Notes under the pieces: model-generated
Database searches by the model: none
What the model saw: the letters and a program-made list of their open reading frames with translations, nothing else
What the model was told of the DNA's origin: nothing
Assembly: GCA_963806955.1 (NCBI GenBank)
Contig: CAWDZG010000002.1
Location: 1,674,001 to 1,738,000 of the forward strand
Reading direction: 5' to 3'
DNA: 64,000 bases
Source: Gaiellasilicea sp963806955
GTDB lineage: Bacteria; Actinomycetota; Thermoleophilia; Gaiellales; Gaiellaceae
Shown: one piece after another, positions 1-7,286 of the stretch
Position numbering within the stretch: the stretch's first letter is position 1
Layout: the number at the start of each line of letters is the position of its first letter
Made by a program: the position numbers and the translations under genes

Positions 1-372
1 TGCGGCTCGTGCTCGGTGCTGCACGACGGCAAGGAGATCCGCGCGTGCATCACACCCGTTGCCGCAGTCGGCGCGGGCACGGTGACGACGCTGGAGGGCC
101 TGGCCGGCCTCTGGAAGGGCCGCACGACCGCGAAGGCCGATCCCAACCTGCACCCGGTGCAGCAGGCGTGGATCGACGAGCAGGTGCCGCAGTGCGGCTA
201 CTGCCAGAACGGAATGATGATCAAGGCGACCGAGCTGCTGACGAAGGTGAAGCGGCCGACCGAGGATCAGATCAAGTCCCACATGAACACGCACCTCTGC
301 CGGTGCGGCACCTATCCACGGATCACCAAGGCGATCAAGCGTGCCGCGACGACGATGGCGAAGGGGGCATAG
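1..372 (+). CDS. (2Fe-2S)-binding small subunit of a xanthine-oxidase-family hydroxylase (5' truncated)
   Basis: The frame is open from the first base, so the N-terminus lies outside the window. The visible part starts in a CGSCS stretch that matches the plant-type ferredoxin cluster. It then shows the C-terminal 2Fe-2S signature CGYCQNGM (about nt 192-215) and CRCGTYPRI (about nt 298-325). This arrangement is that of isoquinoline 1-oxidoreductase alpha (IorA) and aldehyde or CO dehydrogenase small subunits, which pass electrons from the molybdenum site. It stops 4 bases before the start of the molybdopterin subunit, so the two form an operon. The substrate cannot be read from the sequence; the IorA-type label rests mainly on the partner subunit. 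Confidence 0.93.
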   Translation, partial: CGSCSVLHDGKEIRACITPVAAVGAGTVTTLEGLAGLWKGRTTAKADPNLHPVQQAWIDEQVPQCGYCQNGMMIKATELLTKVKRPTEDQIKSHMNTHLCRCGTYPRITKAIKRAATTMAKGA

Positions 373-376
373 GGCG

Positions 377-2651
377 ATGCTGCTCAGCGACAAGTCAATC
401 GAGCTGCTGGACGACGGCAAGCTCGACGAGCTGATCGAGGGCGCGGAGTTCTCGCGCCAGAAGTTCCTCAAGGGCGGCGGCGCGCTGGTCGTCGGCTTCA
501 GCCTCGTCGGCTCGGCCGTTGCCGGCGCTGCGAAGGGCGCGTCCGCGCGCACCGTCGCGGGGCCGCCGAACGCGGCCCTGATCGACTCGTGGATCGCGAT
601 CAACGCGGACAACACGGCGACGGTCTACTTCGGCAAGATCGAGATCACCGGTGCGCCGACAGGGCTGCTGATGATCGCGGCCGAGGAGCTCGACCTGACG
701 ATCCAGCAGGTCAGCCACGGCGACTGGAACACCGACGTGACGCCGAACCAGGGCTTCACCGCCGGTTCCAACTCGATCTCCGCCGGCGGCCCGCAGGTGC
801 GCCAGGCGGCGGCCGAGGCCCGGGCGGTCCTGCTCGGTCTGGCGTCGAAGCAGCTCGGCGTGCCCGTCTCGCAGCTGAAGGTGCGGGCCGGCGTCGTCTC
901 CGTGGCCGCGGACGACTCGAAGAACGTCACCTACGGCGCCCTCCTCGGCGGCAAGGCGTTCTCCGCGCCGAACACCGGCAAGGCGCCGCTGAAGCCGGTG
1001 ACGGAGTACCGCCTCGTCGGCAAGCCCGTGAAGCGGAAGGACACGCCGGGGAAGGTGTCCGGCTCGCATCCGTACGTCCACCAGCTCCGGCTGCCCGGCA
1101 TGCTGCACGGGCGGGTCGTGCGCCCGCGCGGCCAGGGCCCGTACTCGGTGATCGACAAGCCGCTCTCGGTCGACGAGAGCTCGATCAAGAACATCAAGGG
1201 CGCCCGCGTGCTGCGCAAGGGCGACTTCATCGGCGTCGTCGCCGCCAACGAGCAGGACGCGATCCAGGCCGCGACGCAGCTGAAGGTGAAGTGGTCGGAG
1301 TCGAAGACGATGCCCGGCACCGGCAACCTCTGGAAGCACTTCCGCGAGGCGAAGACGTCCGACCGGTACGCCCGGAACATCGGCTCGATCGACAACGGCC
1401 TCAAGGCCGCCGCCAAGACGCAGGAGGCGAGCTACTCGGTCAACTACCAGGCGCACGCGTCGATGGGCCCCTCGTGCGGCGTCGCGGTGGTCAACGCCGA
1501 CGGCGCGACCGTCTGGGGCGCGAGCCAGAGCATCTACGGCACGCGGACCATCGGTGGCCGGCCTGCTCGGCCTGCCGCAGGACAAGGTGAAGGTGATCTT
1601 CGCCGAGGGTGCGGGCTGCTACGGCCGCAACCTCCAGGACGACGCGGCGCTCGCCGCCGCCCTGATGTCCCAGCTCTCCGGCAAGCCGGTGCGCGTCCAG
1701 CTCACCCGCGACCAGGAGCACGGGTGGGAGTTCTACGGCCCCGCCACACTGGTCGACATCCGCGGCTCGGTCGACGCCGACGGGAAGATCACGTCCTACG
1801 ACTACGTGTCGTCGCAGCAGCCGTGGGTCTTCAGCGAGGCGACCGAGTACATGGCCGGCCGCCCGCTCTCGCTCGGCGGCTTCGGCGGCGCCGACATCGA
1901 GAACGCCGGCTCGCAGTACGCGATCAAGAACCACCGCGTGCTCGGGAAGTCGATCGCGAACGACTCGGGCCTGCCCAAGGTCGCGTACCTCAGGGCACCC
2001 GCGGCGCCGCAGGCGCTCTTCGCCTCGGAGCAGATGATCGACGAGCTCGCCGTCGCCGCAGGGCTCGACTCGGTGGCGTTCCGTGTGAAGAACATCGAGA
2101 ACGTCCGCTGGAAGGCCGCGCTGGAGGAGGCGGCCCGGCTCGCCAGCTGGGAGACCCGCGTCTCCGGCTCTGCTCTGGGCAAGGGCCGTGTGCTCAAGGG
2201 ACGTGGGATCGCGATCGGCGGCTTCGCCAGCACCTACGTCGGCATCGTCGCCGAGATCGAGGTCGACACCGTCACGGGCAAGATCCGGACGAAGCACGTC
2301 TACGCCGCCCAGGACTGCGGGCTCGCGATCAACCCGAATACGCTCGGGCAGCAGATCGAGGGCTGCGTGATCCAGGGTGTCAGCCGGGCCCTCGTCGAGG
2401 AGGTGACGTTCTCGAAGAGCCGCGTCACGAGCCTCGACTGGGAGTCGTACTCGATCCTCCGGTTCAAGGACGCGCCGGAGATCACGTACACGATCCTGAA
2501 CCGGCCGGAGCTGCGCTCGAGCGGCGCCGGCGAGCCGGCGACGGCACCCGTCGCCGCCGCGATCGCGAACGCGTTCTTCGACGCGACCGGGAAGCGGATC
2601 CGGACGATGCCGATGACGCCGGCCCGCGTCCGCGGGGTCCTGAAGGCGTAA
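377..2651 (+). CDS. molybdopterin-binding large subunit, isoquinoline 1-oxidoreductase beta type (frameshifted)
   Basis: Catalytic subunit of a two-subunit molybdenum hydroxylase. Translation from ATG 377 gives a Tat-like leader, with SRQKFLK at residues 26-32 before a hydrophobic stretch; the second arginine of the usual twin pair is glutamine. The first frame runs to about 1550 (ASQSIYGTRTI). The protein continues in the next frame from about 1554 (VAGLLGLPQDKV) to the stop. One extra G in ATCGGTGGCC explains the break, and without it the gene is 758 codons. The GAGEP motif near nt 2525-2540 carries the catalytic glutamate expected of the family. A single polypeptide with its own leader, paired with an IorA-like subunit, fits IorB better than cytoplasmic xanthine dehydrogenase. 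The indel is probably a sequence error. Confidence 0.85.
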
Positions 2652-2663
2652 GGAGGACGTGAG

Positions 2664-2695
2664 CCGGGCCGGGCCTCACGCGAGGCCCGGCCCGG
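2664..2695 (+). terminator. perfect 14-bp hairpin after the oxidoreductase operon
   Basis: CCGGGCCGGGCCTC pairs perfectly with GAGGCCCGGCCCGG across an ACGC loop, 12 bases after the large-subunit stop. There is no T-tract, as is common in high-GC actinobacteria. Its presence argues against the GTG at 2659 as start of the next gene. Confidence 0.75.
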
Positions 2696-2709
2696 TCTAC
2701 TCTCCAGCC

Positions 2710-3186
2710 GTGGTCACGCTCGCGCTCGCGCTGACGCTGCTCGTCTCCGGGCCTGCCCTGCCCGAGCGGGGCGTGCTTGCGCCCGGGGAGCACCTCGGCG
2801 GCATCCGCCTCGGCGACACGCAGGCGAACGTGAAGGCGCGCTGGGGCACGCGCTACACGCGGTGCGCCGTCTGCATCCGGCCCACCTGGCTCTACAGCTA
2901 TCGCTCCGGCAAGTTCGGCGGGGCGGCGGTGTCGTTCCGCCAGGCACGGGTCTCCGCGGTCTTCACGCTGGGCGTCCCGCGCGGCTGGCGCACGAACCGC
3001 GGTGTCGCGCTCGGCGACCCGGCGGACAAGGTGTACGCGGTGTACGGCAGCCTGCCGTGGAGCCGCTGCCTCGGCTACGGCGCGGTCAGCATCCGCCGTC
3101 CGGGCGCGGTCGCCTCGATCTACACCTACGGCGAGTCCGTCTACGGTTTCGCGCTGACGCTGCCGTCCGAGCCCGTCTGCCAGTAG
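2710..3186 (+). CDS. small exported protein of unknown function
   Basis: 158 residues from GTG 2710. A GTG at 2659 is in frame but would put the terminator hairpin inside the coding sequence, so the later start is preferred. It also places a hydrophobic signal peptide (VVTLALALTLLVSGPALP) right at the N-terminus. The mature part has repeated 'G(V/I)xLGD' elements (IRLGDTQANV, VALGDPADKVYAVYG) resembling the short repeats of bacterial exported domains that sense or bind ligands. It also has four cysteines that could form two disulphides (CAVC, CLGYG, terminal VCQ). I do not recognise a named family. It sits between the molybdenum hydroxylase and a convergent regulator. Confidence 0.65.
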   Translation: MVTLALALTLLVSGPALPERGVLAPGEHLGGIRLGDTQANVKARWGTRYTRCAVCIRPTWLYSYRSGKFGGAAVSFRQARVSAVFTLGVPRGWRTNRGVALGDPADKVYAVYGSLPWSRCLGYGAVSIRRPGAVASIYTYGESVYGFALTLPSEPVCQ

Positions 3187-3189
3187 GCG

Positions 3190-3750
3190 CTACGCCTTCC
3201 GGCGGAGGACGATCACCATCCGGCTGACCTCGTCGACGAGGTTCGTGTGCTTGTGCCCGCCCTCGCGGGACTGGTAGTACGCGCTGTCGCCCGCGTCGAG
3301 GATGATCTCGCGGCCGTCGGCGAACTCCGTCTTGATCCGGCCCTCGAGCACGAGCACGAACTGCTCGTTCTCCTGGATCACGAAGTCGTCCATCGCAGCA
3401 AGCGGGTTGAACGACGCGAGCAGCGCCTGCATCGTGCGCGGGCCCTCGGGCGCGAGCACCTCGATGTCGATCCCCTCCGTCTCGTAGTGCAGCGCGGGGC
3501 GGTCGAAGGAACGGACGACGATCGGGTCGGGGTGACGCGGCTCGGGGACGAGATCGGCGAGCCGGAGGTCGTACAGCTGTGCGAGCCGGCTCAGCCGGCC
3601 GACGGTGATGTCGCTGCGGCCCGTCTCGATCAGCGAGAGCAGGGAGCGCGAGACGCCCGTGGACTCGGCGACGCCCGCCAAGGACAGGCCGCGAGCCTTT
3701 CGCGCCTCCCGCAGCTTCGAACCGAGGACGTTCTCCTGTACGCCGCTCAT
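3190..3750 (-). CDS. XRE-family transcriptional regulator with C-terminal cupin domain
   Basis: 186 residues from ATG 3750. The open frame continues upstream to 3795, but that extension is short and arginine-rich and looks non-coding. Residues about 10-65 are a helix-turn-helix of the Cro/C1 type (SLAGVAESTGVSRSLLSLIE). The C-terminal half is a small cupin barrel (EQFVLVLEGRIKTEF, DAGDSAYYQ, GGHKHTN). This architecture is common in regulators that sense small metabolites (HipB/SutR-like). A TAACGT hexamer lies 10 bases upstream of the start. It is convergent with the preceding exported protein and divergent from the cupredoxin gene; its target is not evident. Confidence 0.85.
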   Translation of the reverse strand: MSGVQENVLGSKLREARKARGLSLAGVAESTGVSRSLLSLIETGRSDITVGRLSRLAQLYDLRLADLVPEPRHPDPIVVRSFDRPALHYETEGIDIEVLAPEGPRTMQALLASFNPLAAMDDFVIQENEQFVLVLEGRIKTEFADGREIILDAGDSAYYQSREGGHKHTNLVDEVSRMVIVLRRKA

Positions 3751-3883
3751 GTGCATCCGCACGTTAATCGAACGCGAGCGCCGTGACACCTCCACGTGTC
3801 CAGATGGCTGGAAATTCGTCTAGCCATCCGCGACCGGGTGGGATACGCTGGCGGCCCAGGTCAGATTCAACCAGGAGGGTTTC

Positions 3884-4255
3884 TTGAGCACGTTTCGGAA
3901 GGGGTCTCTGCTCGTCGCGCTGGTCGCGATCGTGTCGCTCGTGACCGCGGTCTCCGCGTTCGCACGGGCGTCCGCCACGACGGCCGTGGCCGTCACTGCC
4001 GGGAAGCCCGGCGAGTTCAACTTCACCGTCTCGAAGAAGGTGTTGAAGAAGGGCACGACCGGTGTCTTCAAGGTCGTGAACAGGGGCGGGATCAAGCACG
4101 ACTTCAAGATCGCCGGCAAGCGGACGCCGCAGCTTGCCACCGGCAAGACGGCGACGCTGAGCATCTTCTTCAAGAAGGCCGGCAAGTACCCGTACCTCTG
4201 CACGCTCCCCGGCCATGCGGCCGGCGGGATGAAGGGCGTCATCACCGTCAAGTAG
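3884..4255 (+). CDS. secreted cupredoxin-domain (plastocyanin/azurin-like) protein
   Basis: 123 residues. The start is a TTG preceded by a strong Shine-Dalgarno (AGGAGG, 3873-3878), and it puts a signal peptide at the N-terminus (SLLVALVAIVSLVTAVSAFA). The mature part is one cupredoxin fold with a complete type 1 copper ligand set: His in IKHDF, Cys in YLCTLPGH, His four residues later, and Met in GGMKG. Such proteins are small periplasmic or cell-surface electron carriers. The neighbours are a molybdenum hydroxylase with an export-like leader and its maturation factor XdhC, so a role as electron acceptor is possible but only inferred. Confidence 0.85.
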   Translation: MSTFRKGSLLVALVAIVSLVTAVSAFARASATTAVAVTAGKPGEFNFTVSKKVLKKGTTGVFKVVNRGGIKHDFKIAGKRTPQLATGKTATLSIFFKKAGKYPYLCTLPGHAAGGMKGVITVK

Positions 4256-4280
4256 GACGGCTGTTCGGAGCTTGGACGAA

Positions 4281-4302
4281 GGGGCGCCGGCGACGGCGCC
4301 CC
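4281..4302. terminator. 9-bp GC hairpin between convergent genes
   Basis: GGGGCGCCG pairs with CGGCGCCCC around a GCGA loop, centred between the cupredoxin stop and the xdhC stop. It can act in both directions. Confidence 0.65.
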
Positions 4303-4312
4303 TCGGCGTCTC

Positions 4313-5332
4313 TCAGGCGGTCAGGAGCGAGACTGCCCCGCCGGCCGCGGCTGCCCGGCGCCGGGCGGTAGACGTCGCCTCGACGAGCTCGGCGCCGATT
4401 GCGATCGCGACCTCCTCGGGCGAACGGGCGCCGATCGCGAGGCCGATCGGGGCGTGAATGCGGGCCAGGCCGGCGTCGTCGACGCCTTCGGCCCGCAGCC
4501 GCACCTCGCGGTCCGCGGTCGTCACCTTGCTGCCCATCGCGCCGATGTAGACGGCGGGCGTCTCGAGCGCCGCGACCAGCGTCGGGACGTCGAACTTCTC
4601 GTCGTGCGTGAGCACGCAGATCGCGGTGGTGGCGTCGACGGGCGCGCGCCGGAGGAAGCGGTCGGGCCATTCGACGACGAGCTCGTCCGCTTCCGGAAAG
4701 CGCTCGGGGGTGACGAAGGCCGCCCGGGCGTCGCAGACCGTGACGCGGTAGCCGAGCACCTTGCCGACCCGCGCGAGCGCGGCCGCGTGGTCGATCGCGC
4801 CGAAGATGTACAGCGACGGTCGCGGTGTCAGCGAGTGGACGAAGACGGCCTCGCCGTCGACGTCGGCGAGCGCGCTCTCGCCTGCCTCGAGCAGGGCTGC
4901 GACCGGGCCGGCGGGGTGCTCGTGCAGCTCCTGAGCGCCGAGCCGCTCGCCCGTGGCGGCGATCGTGAGCGCGACCGGCCGGTCTGCGTCGACGGCAGCC
5001 GCGAGCACGGGGACGAGGGCTGTGTCGAGCAGGGCCACGAGGATGCCGACGGTGCCACCGCAGGCCAGGCCGACGTCGAAGGCGGTGTCGTCGGCGATCC
5101 CGTACTCGCGGAGGCGGGCCGGGGCGCCGTCGAGGACCTCCTGCGCCTCGCGGATGACGGCGGGCTCGACGCAGCCGCCCGTGACCGAGCCGGCGATTTC
5201 GCCGAGGTCGTTCAGCGCCAGGGAGGCGCCGGCGTCGCGGGGCGCAGAGCCACGGCGCTCGACGACGGTTGCGATCGCGACGCGGCGTCCGTCGGCCTGC
5301 CAGCGACCGAGCGTGGAAAGGATGTCCCGCAC
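4313..5332 (-). CDS. XdhC/CoxI family molybdenum cofactor maturation protein
   Basis: 339 residues from GTG 5332. XdhC proteins bind molybdenum cofactor, help its sulfuration and insert it into xanthine-oxidase-type enzymes. The N-terminal XdhC/CoxI domain carries the conserved GSAPRDAGASL, GSVTGGCVEPAV and DVGLACGGTVGILV segments. The C-terminal Rossmann-like domain starts at about residue 170 (LYIFGAIDHAAALARVGKVLGY) and includes THDEKFDVP and AVYIGAMGSK. The client is presumably the hydroxylase at the start of the window. A TAGGTT box lies 6 bases before the start codon, with no Shine-Dalgarno, so the mRNA is probably leaderless. Confidence 0.93.
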   Translation of the reverse strand: MRDILSTLGRWQADGRRVAIATVVERRGSAPRDAGASLALNDLGEIAGSVTGGCVEPAVIREAQEVLDGAPARLREYGIADDTAFDVGLACGGTVGILVALLDTALVPVLAAAVDADRPVALTIAATGERLGAQELHEHPAGPVAALLEAGESALADVDGEAVFVHSLTPRPSLYIFGAIDHAAALARVGKVLGYRVTVCDARAAFVTPERFPEADELVVEWPDRFLRRAPVDATTAICVLTHDEKFDVPTLVAALETPAVYIGAMGSKVTTADREVRLRAEGVDDAGLARIHAPIGLAIGARSPEEVAIAIGAELVEATSTARRRAAAAGGAVSLLTA

Positions 5333-5338
5333 GGTCTC

Positions 5339-5344
5339 AACCTA
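5339..5344 (-). promoter_or_regulatory. -10 box of a leaderless promoter for xdhC
   Basis: TAGGTT on the minus strand ends 6 bases before the GTG start at 5332. This spacing puts transcription start at or next to the start codon. Confidence 0.6.
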
Positions 5345-5415
5345 GCCTGTGCGCGAGGATTCGAACAGGACGCGTCAGGGAAGAACCACGGTTGCAAACG
5401 AGGAAAGGGGCCGAG

Positions 5416-5637
5416 GTGGACAACGACCGGATCGAAGGGAACCTCAAGGAAGCCGAAGGCAAGCTCACGGGCGACGAGGCGCGCGAGCAGGAGGGCAAGG
5501 CACAGGACTCCTGGGGCAAGGCGAAGGACAGCACCGACGACGCGTACGAGGGCGCGAAGGATCTCGCCGACGACGCGCTCGAGTCCGCGAAGGACACGGC
5601 GGATGCGGTCAAGGACGAGGTCGACAAGCGGATCTGA
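5416..5637 (+). CDS. CsbD-like stress protein
   Basis: 73 residues from GTG 5416, behind a purine-rich AGGAAAGGGG element. The sequence is short, highly charged and helical, starting VDNDRIEGNLKEAEGKLTG, the characteristic opening of CsbD-family proteins. It is followed by repeated K-A-K-D-S/T-D-D-A-type heptads resembling LEA proteins. CsbD proteins are general-stress proteins in Bacillus and Actinobacteria with no known enzymatic role. A long hairpin follows the stop codon, so it appears monocistronic. Confidence 0.88.
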   Translation: MDNDRIEGNLKEAEGKLTGDEAREQEGKAQDSWGKAKDSTDDAYEGAKDLADDALESAKDTADAVKDEVDKRI

Positions 5638-5645
5638 GCACCGTT

Positions 5646-5675
5646 GGTGGGAGGGCGCCCCGGCGCCCTCCCACC
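5646..5675 (+). terminator. 14-bp perfect hairpin after the CsbD-like gene
   Basis: GGTGGGAGGGCGCC pairs with GGCGCCCTCCCACC almost without loop (the inner pairs must open). It starts 8 bases after the stop codon. No T-tract follows. Confidence 0.75.
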
Positions 5676-5706
5676 GCTCCGTTCGCGTCTGACACAATCG
5701 GAGGCA

Positions 5707-6114
5707 GTGCACGCCGCCCGCCGAGCGCTGGAACCGATCTTCGCCGACGCCAGCGCGTCGCTCACGCGGCTGAGCGAGCGGACGCGCGAGCTCGACGAGG
5801 CTCCGCGCTACGACGAGGAGACGAACGCGCAGTTCGTGCACGGGTTCGCAACGATCGTCCGGGAAGCGCTCGCCGGCGAGGGGCGCGCGGCCCGCGATCT
5901 CTACACCGAGGCAGCTGCCGCCGTGGTCGCGTCCGACGGTCGGTCGGCGGCTTCCCTGGCTCGCTCGCTGGTCACCTTCGGCGTCCTCGTCGGCGAGGAG
6001 ATCGCGCTGACGGTCGAGCGGGACGCGCGAGCCGAAGCGGCCACCTGGCTGGCCCGCTTCCTGGGGGAGTGGACGGAGGAACTGCTCGACGCCGCTGCCG
6101 GGGAGGCGACGTGA
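5707..6114 (+). CDS. small all-helical protein of unknown function
   Basis: 135 residues from GTG 5707, with GGAGG just upstream. An in-frame start at 5644 would read through the terminator hairpin and is rejected. The protein is predicted to be helical throughout, alanine- and glutamate-rich, with no signal peptide or membrane segment. The second half (ASLARSLVTFGVLVGEEIAL, TWLARFLGEWTEELLDAA) has amphipathic helices spaced like N-terminal sensory helical bundles of RsbR-type regulators. That resemblance is weak, and I do not assign a family. It overlaps the next gene by the four bases GTGA, so the pair is translationally coupled. Confidence 0.7.
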   Translation: MHAARRALEPIFADASASLTRLSERTRELDEAPRYDEETNAQFVHGFATIVREALAGEGRAARDLYTEAAAAVVASDGRSAASLARSLVTFGVLVGEEIALTVERDARAEAATWLARFLGEWTEELLDAAAGEAT

Positions 6115-6350
6115 ACGACACGGCTGCCGCGTCTCTCTTCGACGAGGTCGTTTCGGCGAGCGGCCTGACGCCGGTGATCGCACCGTTCACGATCTCCCGG
6201 CTGCTGCTCCGGGCCGGTGTGCGGTCGGATCTCGATCGGGACGGGCTCGCTCGCGCGCTCGACGAGATCGAGCGCGGCCTTCGCGTCTATCTTCCCGACG
6301 ACGAGGTCGCGGCCGCGATGGATCGAATCCGCGGGCTGGCTAGAGCGTGA
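6111..6350 (+). CDS. small helical protein coupled to the preceding gene
   Basis: 79 residues from GTG 6111, sharing GTGA with the stop of the upstream gene and with a GGGAGG element inside that gene. It is short, acidic and helical (DRDGLARALDEIERGL, DDEVAAAMDRIRGLARA) with no recognised domain. The tight coupling suggests that it works with its neighbour, perhaps as a two-component helical complex. Its 3' end overlaps the convergent surface-protein gene by 11 bases. Confidence 0.65.
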   Translation: MNDTAAASLFDEVVSASGLTPVIAPFTISRLLLRAGVRSDLDRDGLARALDEIERGLRVYLPDDEVAAAMDRIRGLARA

Positions 6351-6771
6351 TCGTGACGGCGAAGCTGAAGGGGCCCTGGCTGCCGGTCCAGTTGTTGTGC
6401 ACCGGCGTGACCGCGTAGCGCCAGCTGCCGATCGGCACGCTCGTGTCGGCGCAACTCGTTCCGGTGACGACGCCCGTACAGGTGCCGCCGATCGGGCTCG
6501 GTGCCCCGGAGACGCCGTTGAAGCGCTTGACGACGTAGGCGGTTCCGGGGACCGGGCCTGCGCTCCAGGAGAGCGAGACCGTGGTCAGGACACCGACCGC
6601 GATCGGCTGCCCGCCCGCCGCCAGCGCAGTGGCCCGCGTCGCGGCGGCGCCGGCGCCCGGCGCGCTCCACGCGCCGGCGGCAGCCGGGATCGCGAGCAGC
6701 GCGAGCAGGGCGACGACTACGCGCTGGCGGCAGTGACGGTGACCGGGATCGAGAACGTCGCACCCTGGCAT
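6340..6771 (-). CDS. exported protein with one fibronectin type III-like domain
   Basis: 143 residues if ATG 6771 is the start. That start lies inside the upstream gene (55-base overlap); no start codon follows the upstream stop before the hydrophobic segment. The leader (RVVVALLALLAIPAAAGAW) is followed by a beta-sandwich that looks like a fibronectin III repeat (VSLSWSAGPVPGTAYVVKR, SWRYAVTPVHNNWTG). A cysteine pair (GTCTG, TSCADT) probably forms a disulphide. The domain fills the rest of the protein. Its position directly behind the SipW-type surface protein suggests that they are coexpressed cell-surface components. The true start, or an indel in the overlap, remains uncertain. Confidence 0.62.
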   Translation of the reverse strand: MPGCDVLDPGHRHCRQRVVVALLALLAIPAAAGAWSAPGAGAAATRATALAAGGQPIAVGVLTTVSLSWSAGPVPGTAYVVKRFNGVSGAPSPIGGTCTGVVTGTSCADTSVPIGSWRYAVTPVHNNWTGSQGPFSFAVTITL

Positions 6772-7190
6772 GCGTTGACGACACTGGTGGACATGGAGAC
6801 GGCGCCGGCCAACGAGAACGTCTCGGTCGCGCCCGCGGCGACCGCGAGCGAGAGCCCCGTCTGATTGGTCACGGTGACGCCGGAGCCTGCGTCGCAGGTC
6901 GCGCCCGCGCTGCTCGTGATCGCTCCGCTGCCGGTGACGGCCGTGATCTGCACCGGGAAGACGTTCGGGTTCGTGACCTTGAGCTTCAGCGCGCCCGTGG
7001 AGCCGGGATAGAGATCGGCGGTGGTCGCCGCGCTCGCATCGCCGAGCGTGATCGCGCTGGCCGTCGCGGCCTTCGAATAGGCGGTGCCGCTCCCGCTCGT
7101 CGACCAGGCGGCCAGGCCGACGCCGACGCCGGCGACCACGGTCGCCGATGCGGCGACGATCGCGAGCTTTTGTTTTGACCAACTGAGCAC
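6717..7190 (-). CDS. cell-surface protein with SipW-type signal region
   Basis: 157 residues from GTG 7190, preceded by AGGGGA. The N-terminal region (KQKLAIVAASATVVAGVGVG then LAAWSTSGSGTAYSKA) resembles the signal segments of TasA/camelysin-like proteins processed by SipW-type signal peptidases. The mature part is a beta-rich domain with LYPGSTGALKLKVTNPNVFP, a CDAGSGVTV segment and a CQGATFSIPV ending. I associate this pattern with a group of actinobacterial surface proteins of unknown function. No SipW gene is visible in the window. The downstream gene overlaps by 55 bases. Secreted fibre or matrix function is inference. Confidence 0.72.
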   Translation of the reverse strand: MLSWSKQKLAIVAASATVVAGVGVGLAAWSTSGSGTAYSKAATASAITLGDASAATTADLYPGSTGALKLKVTNPNVFPVQITAVTGSGAITSSAGATCDAGSGVTVTNQTGLSLAVAAGATETFSLAGAVSMSTSVVNACQGATFSIPVTVTAASA

Positions 7191-7274
7191 TCTGCTTCCC
7201 CTCTCGCTTGACGACGCTCCCGTCATCGGCAGCACGCGCGCGAACTTTCGTCGAGGGTTCCGGGAGTGAGCCTG

Positions 7275-7280
7275 TAGCCT
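7275..7280 (+). promoter_or_regulatory. -10 box of a leaderless promoter for the first EamA gene
   Basis: TAGCCT, extended by TG, ends 6 bases before ATG 7287. The 17-base string 7273-7289 recurs exactly at the second EamA gene (11194-11210). Confidence 0.65.
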
Positions 7281-7286
7281 CGCGCG

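Noticed and set aside
2659..2709. GTG 2659 as start of the small exported protein
   Set aside because: It would make the perfect terminator hairpin part of the coding sequence and bury the signal peptide; GTG 2710 is better.
5644..5706. GTG 5644 as start of the 135-residue helical protein
   Set aside because: The segment is the terminator of the CsbD-like gene; a GGAGG precedes GTG 5707.
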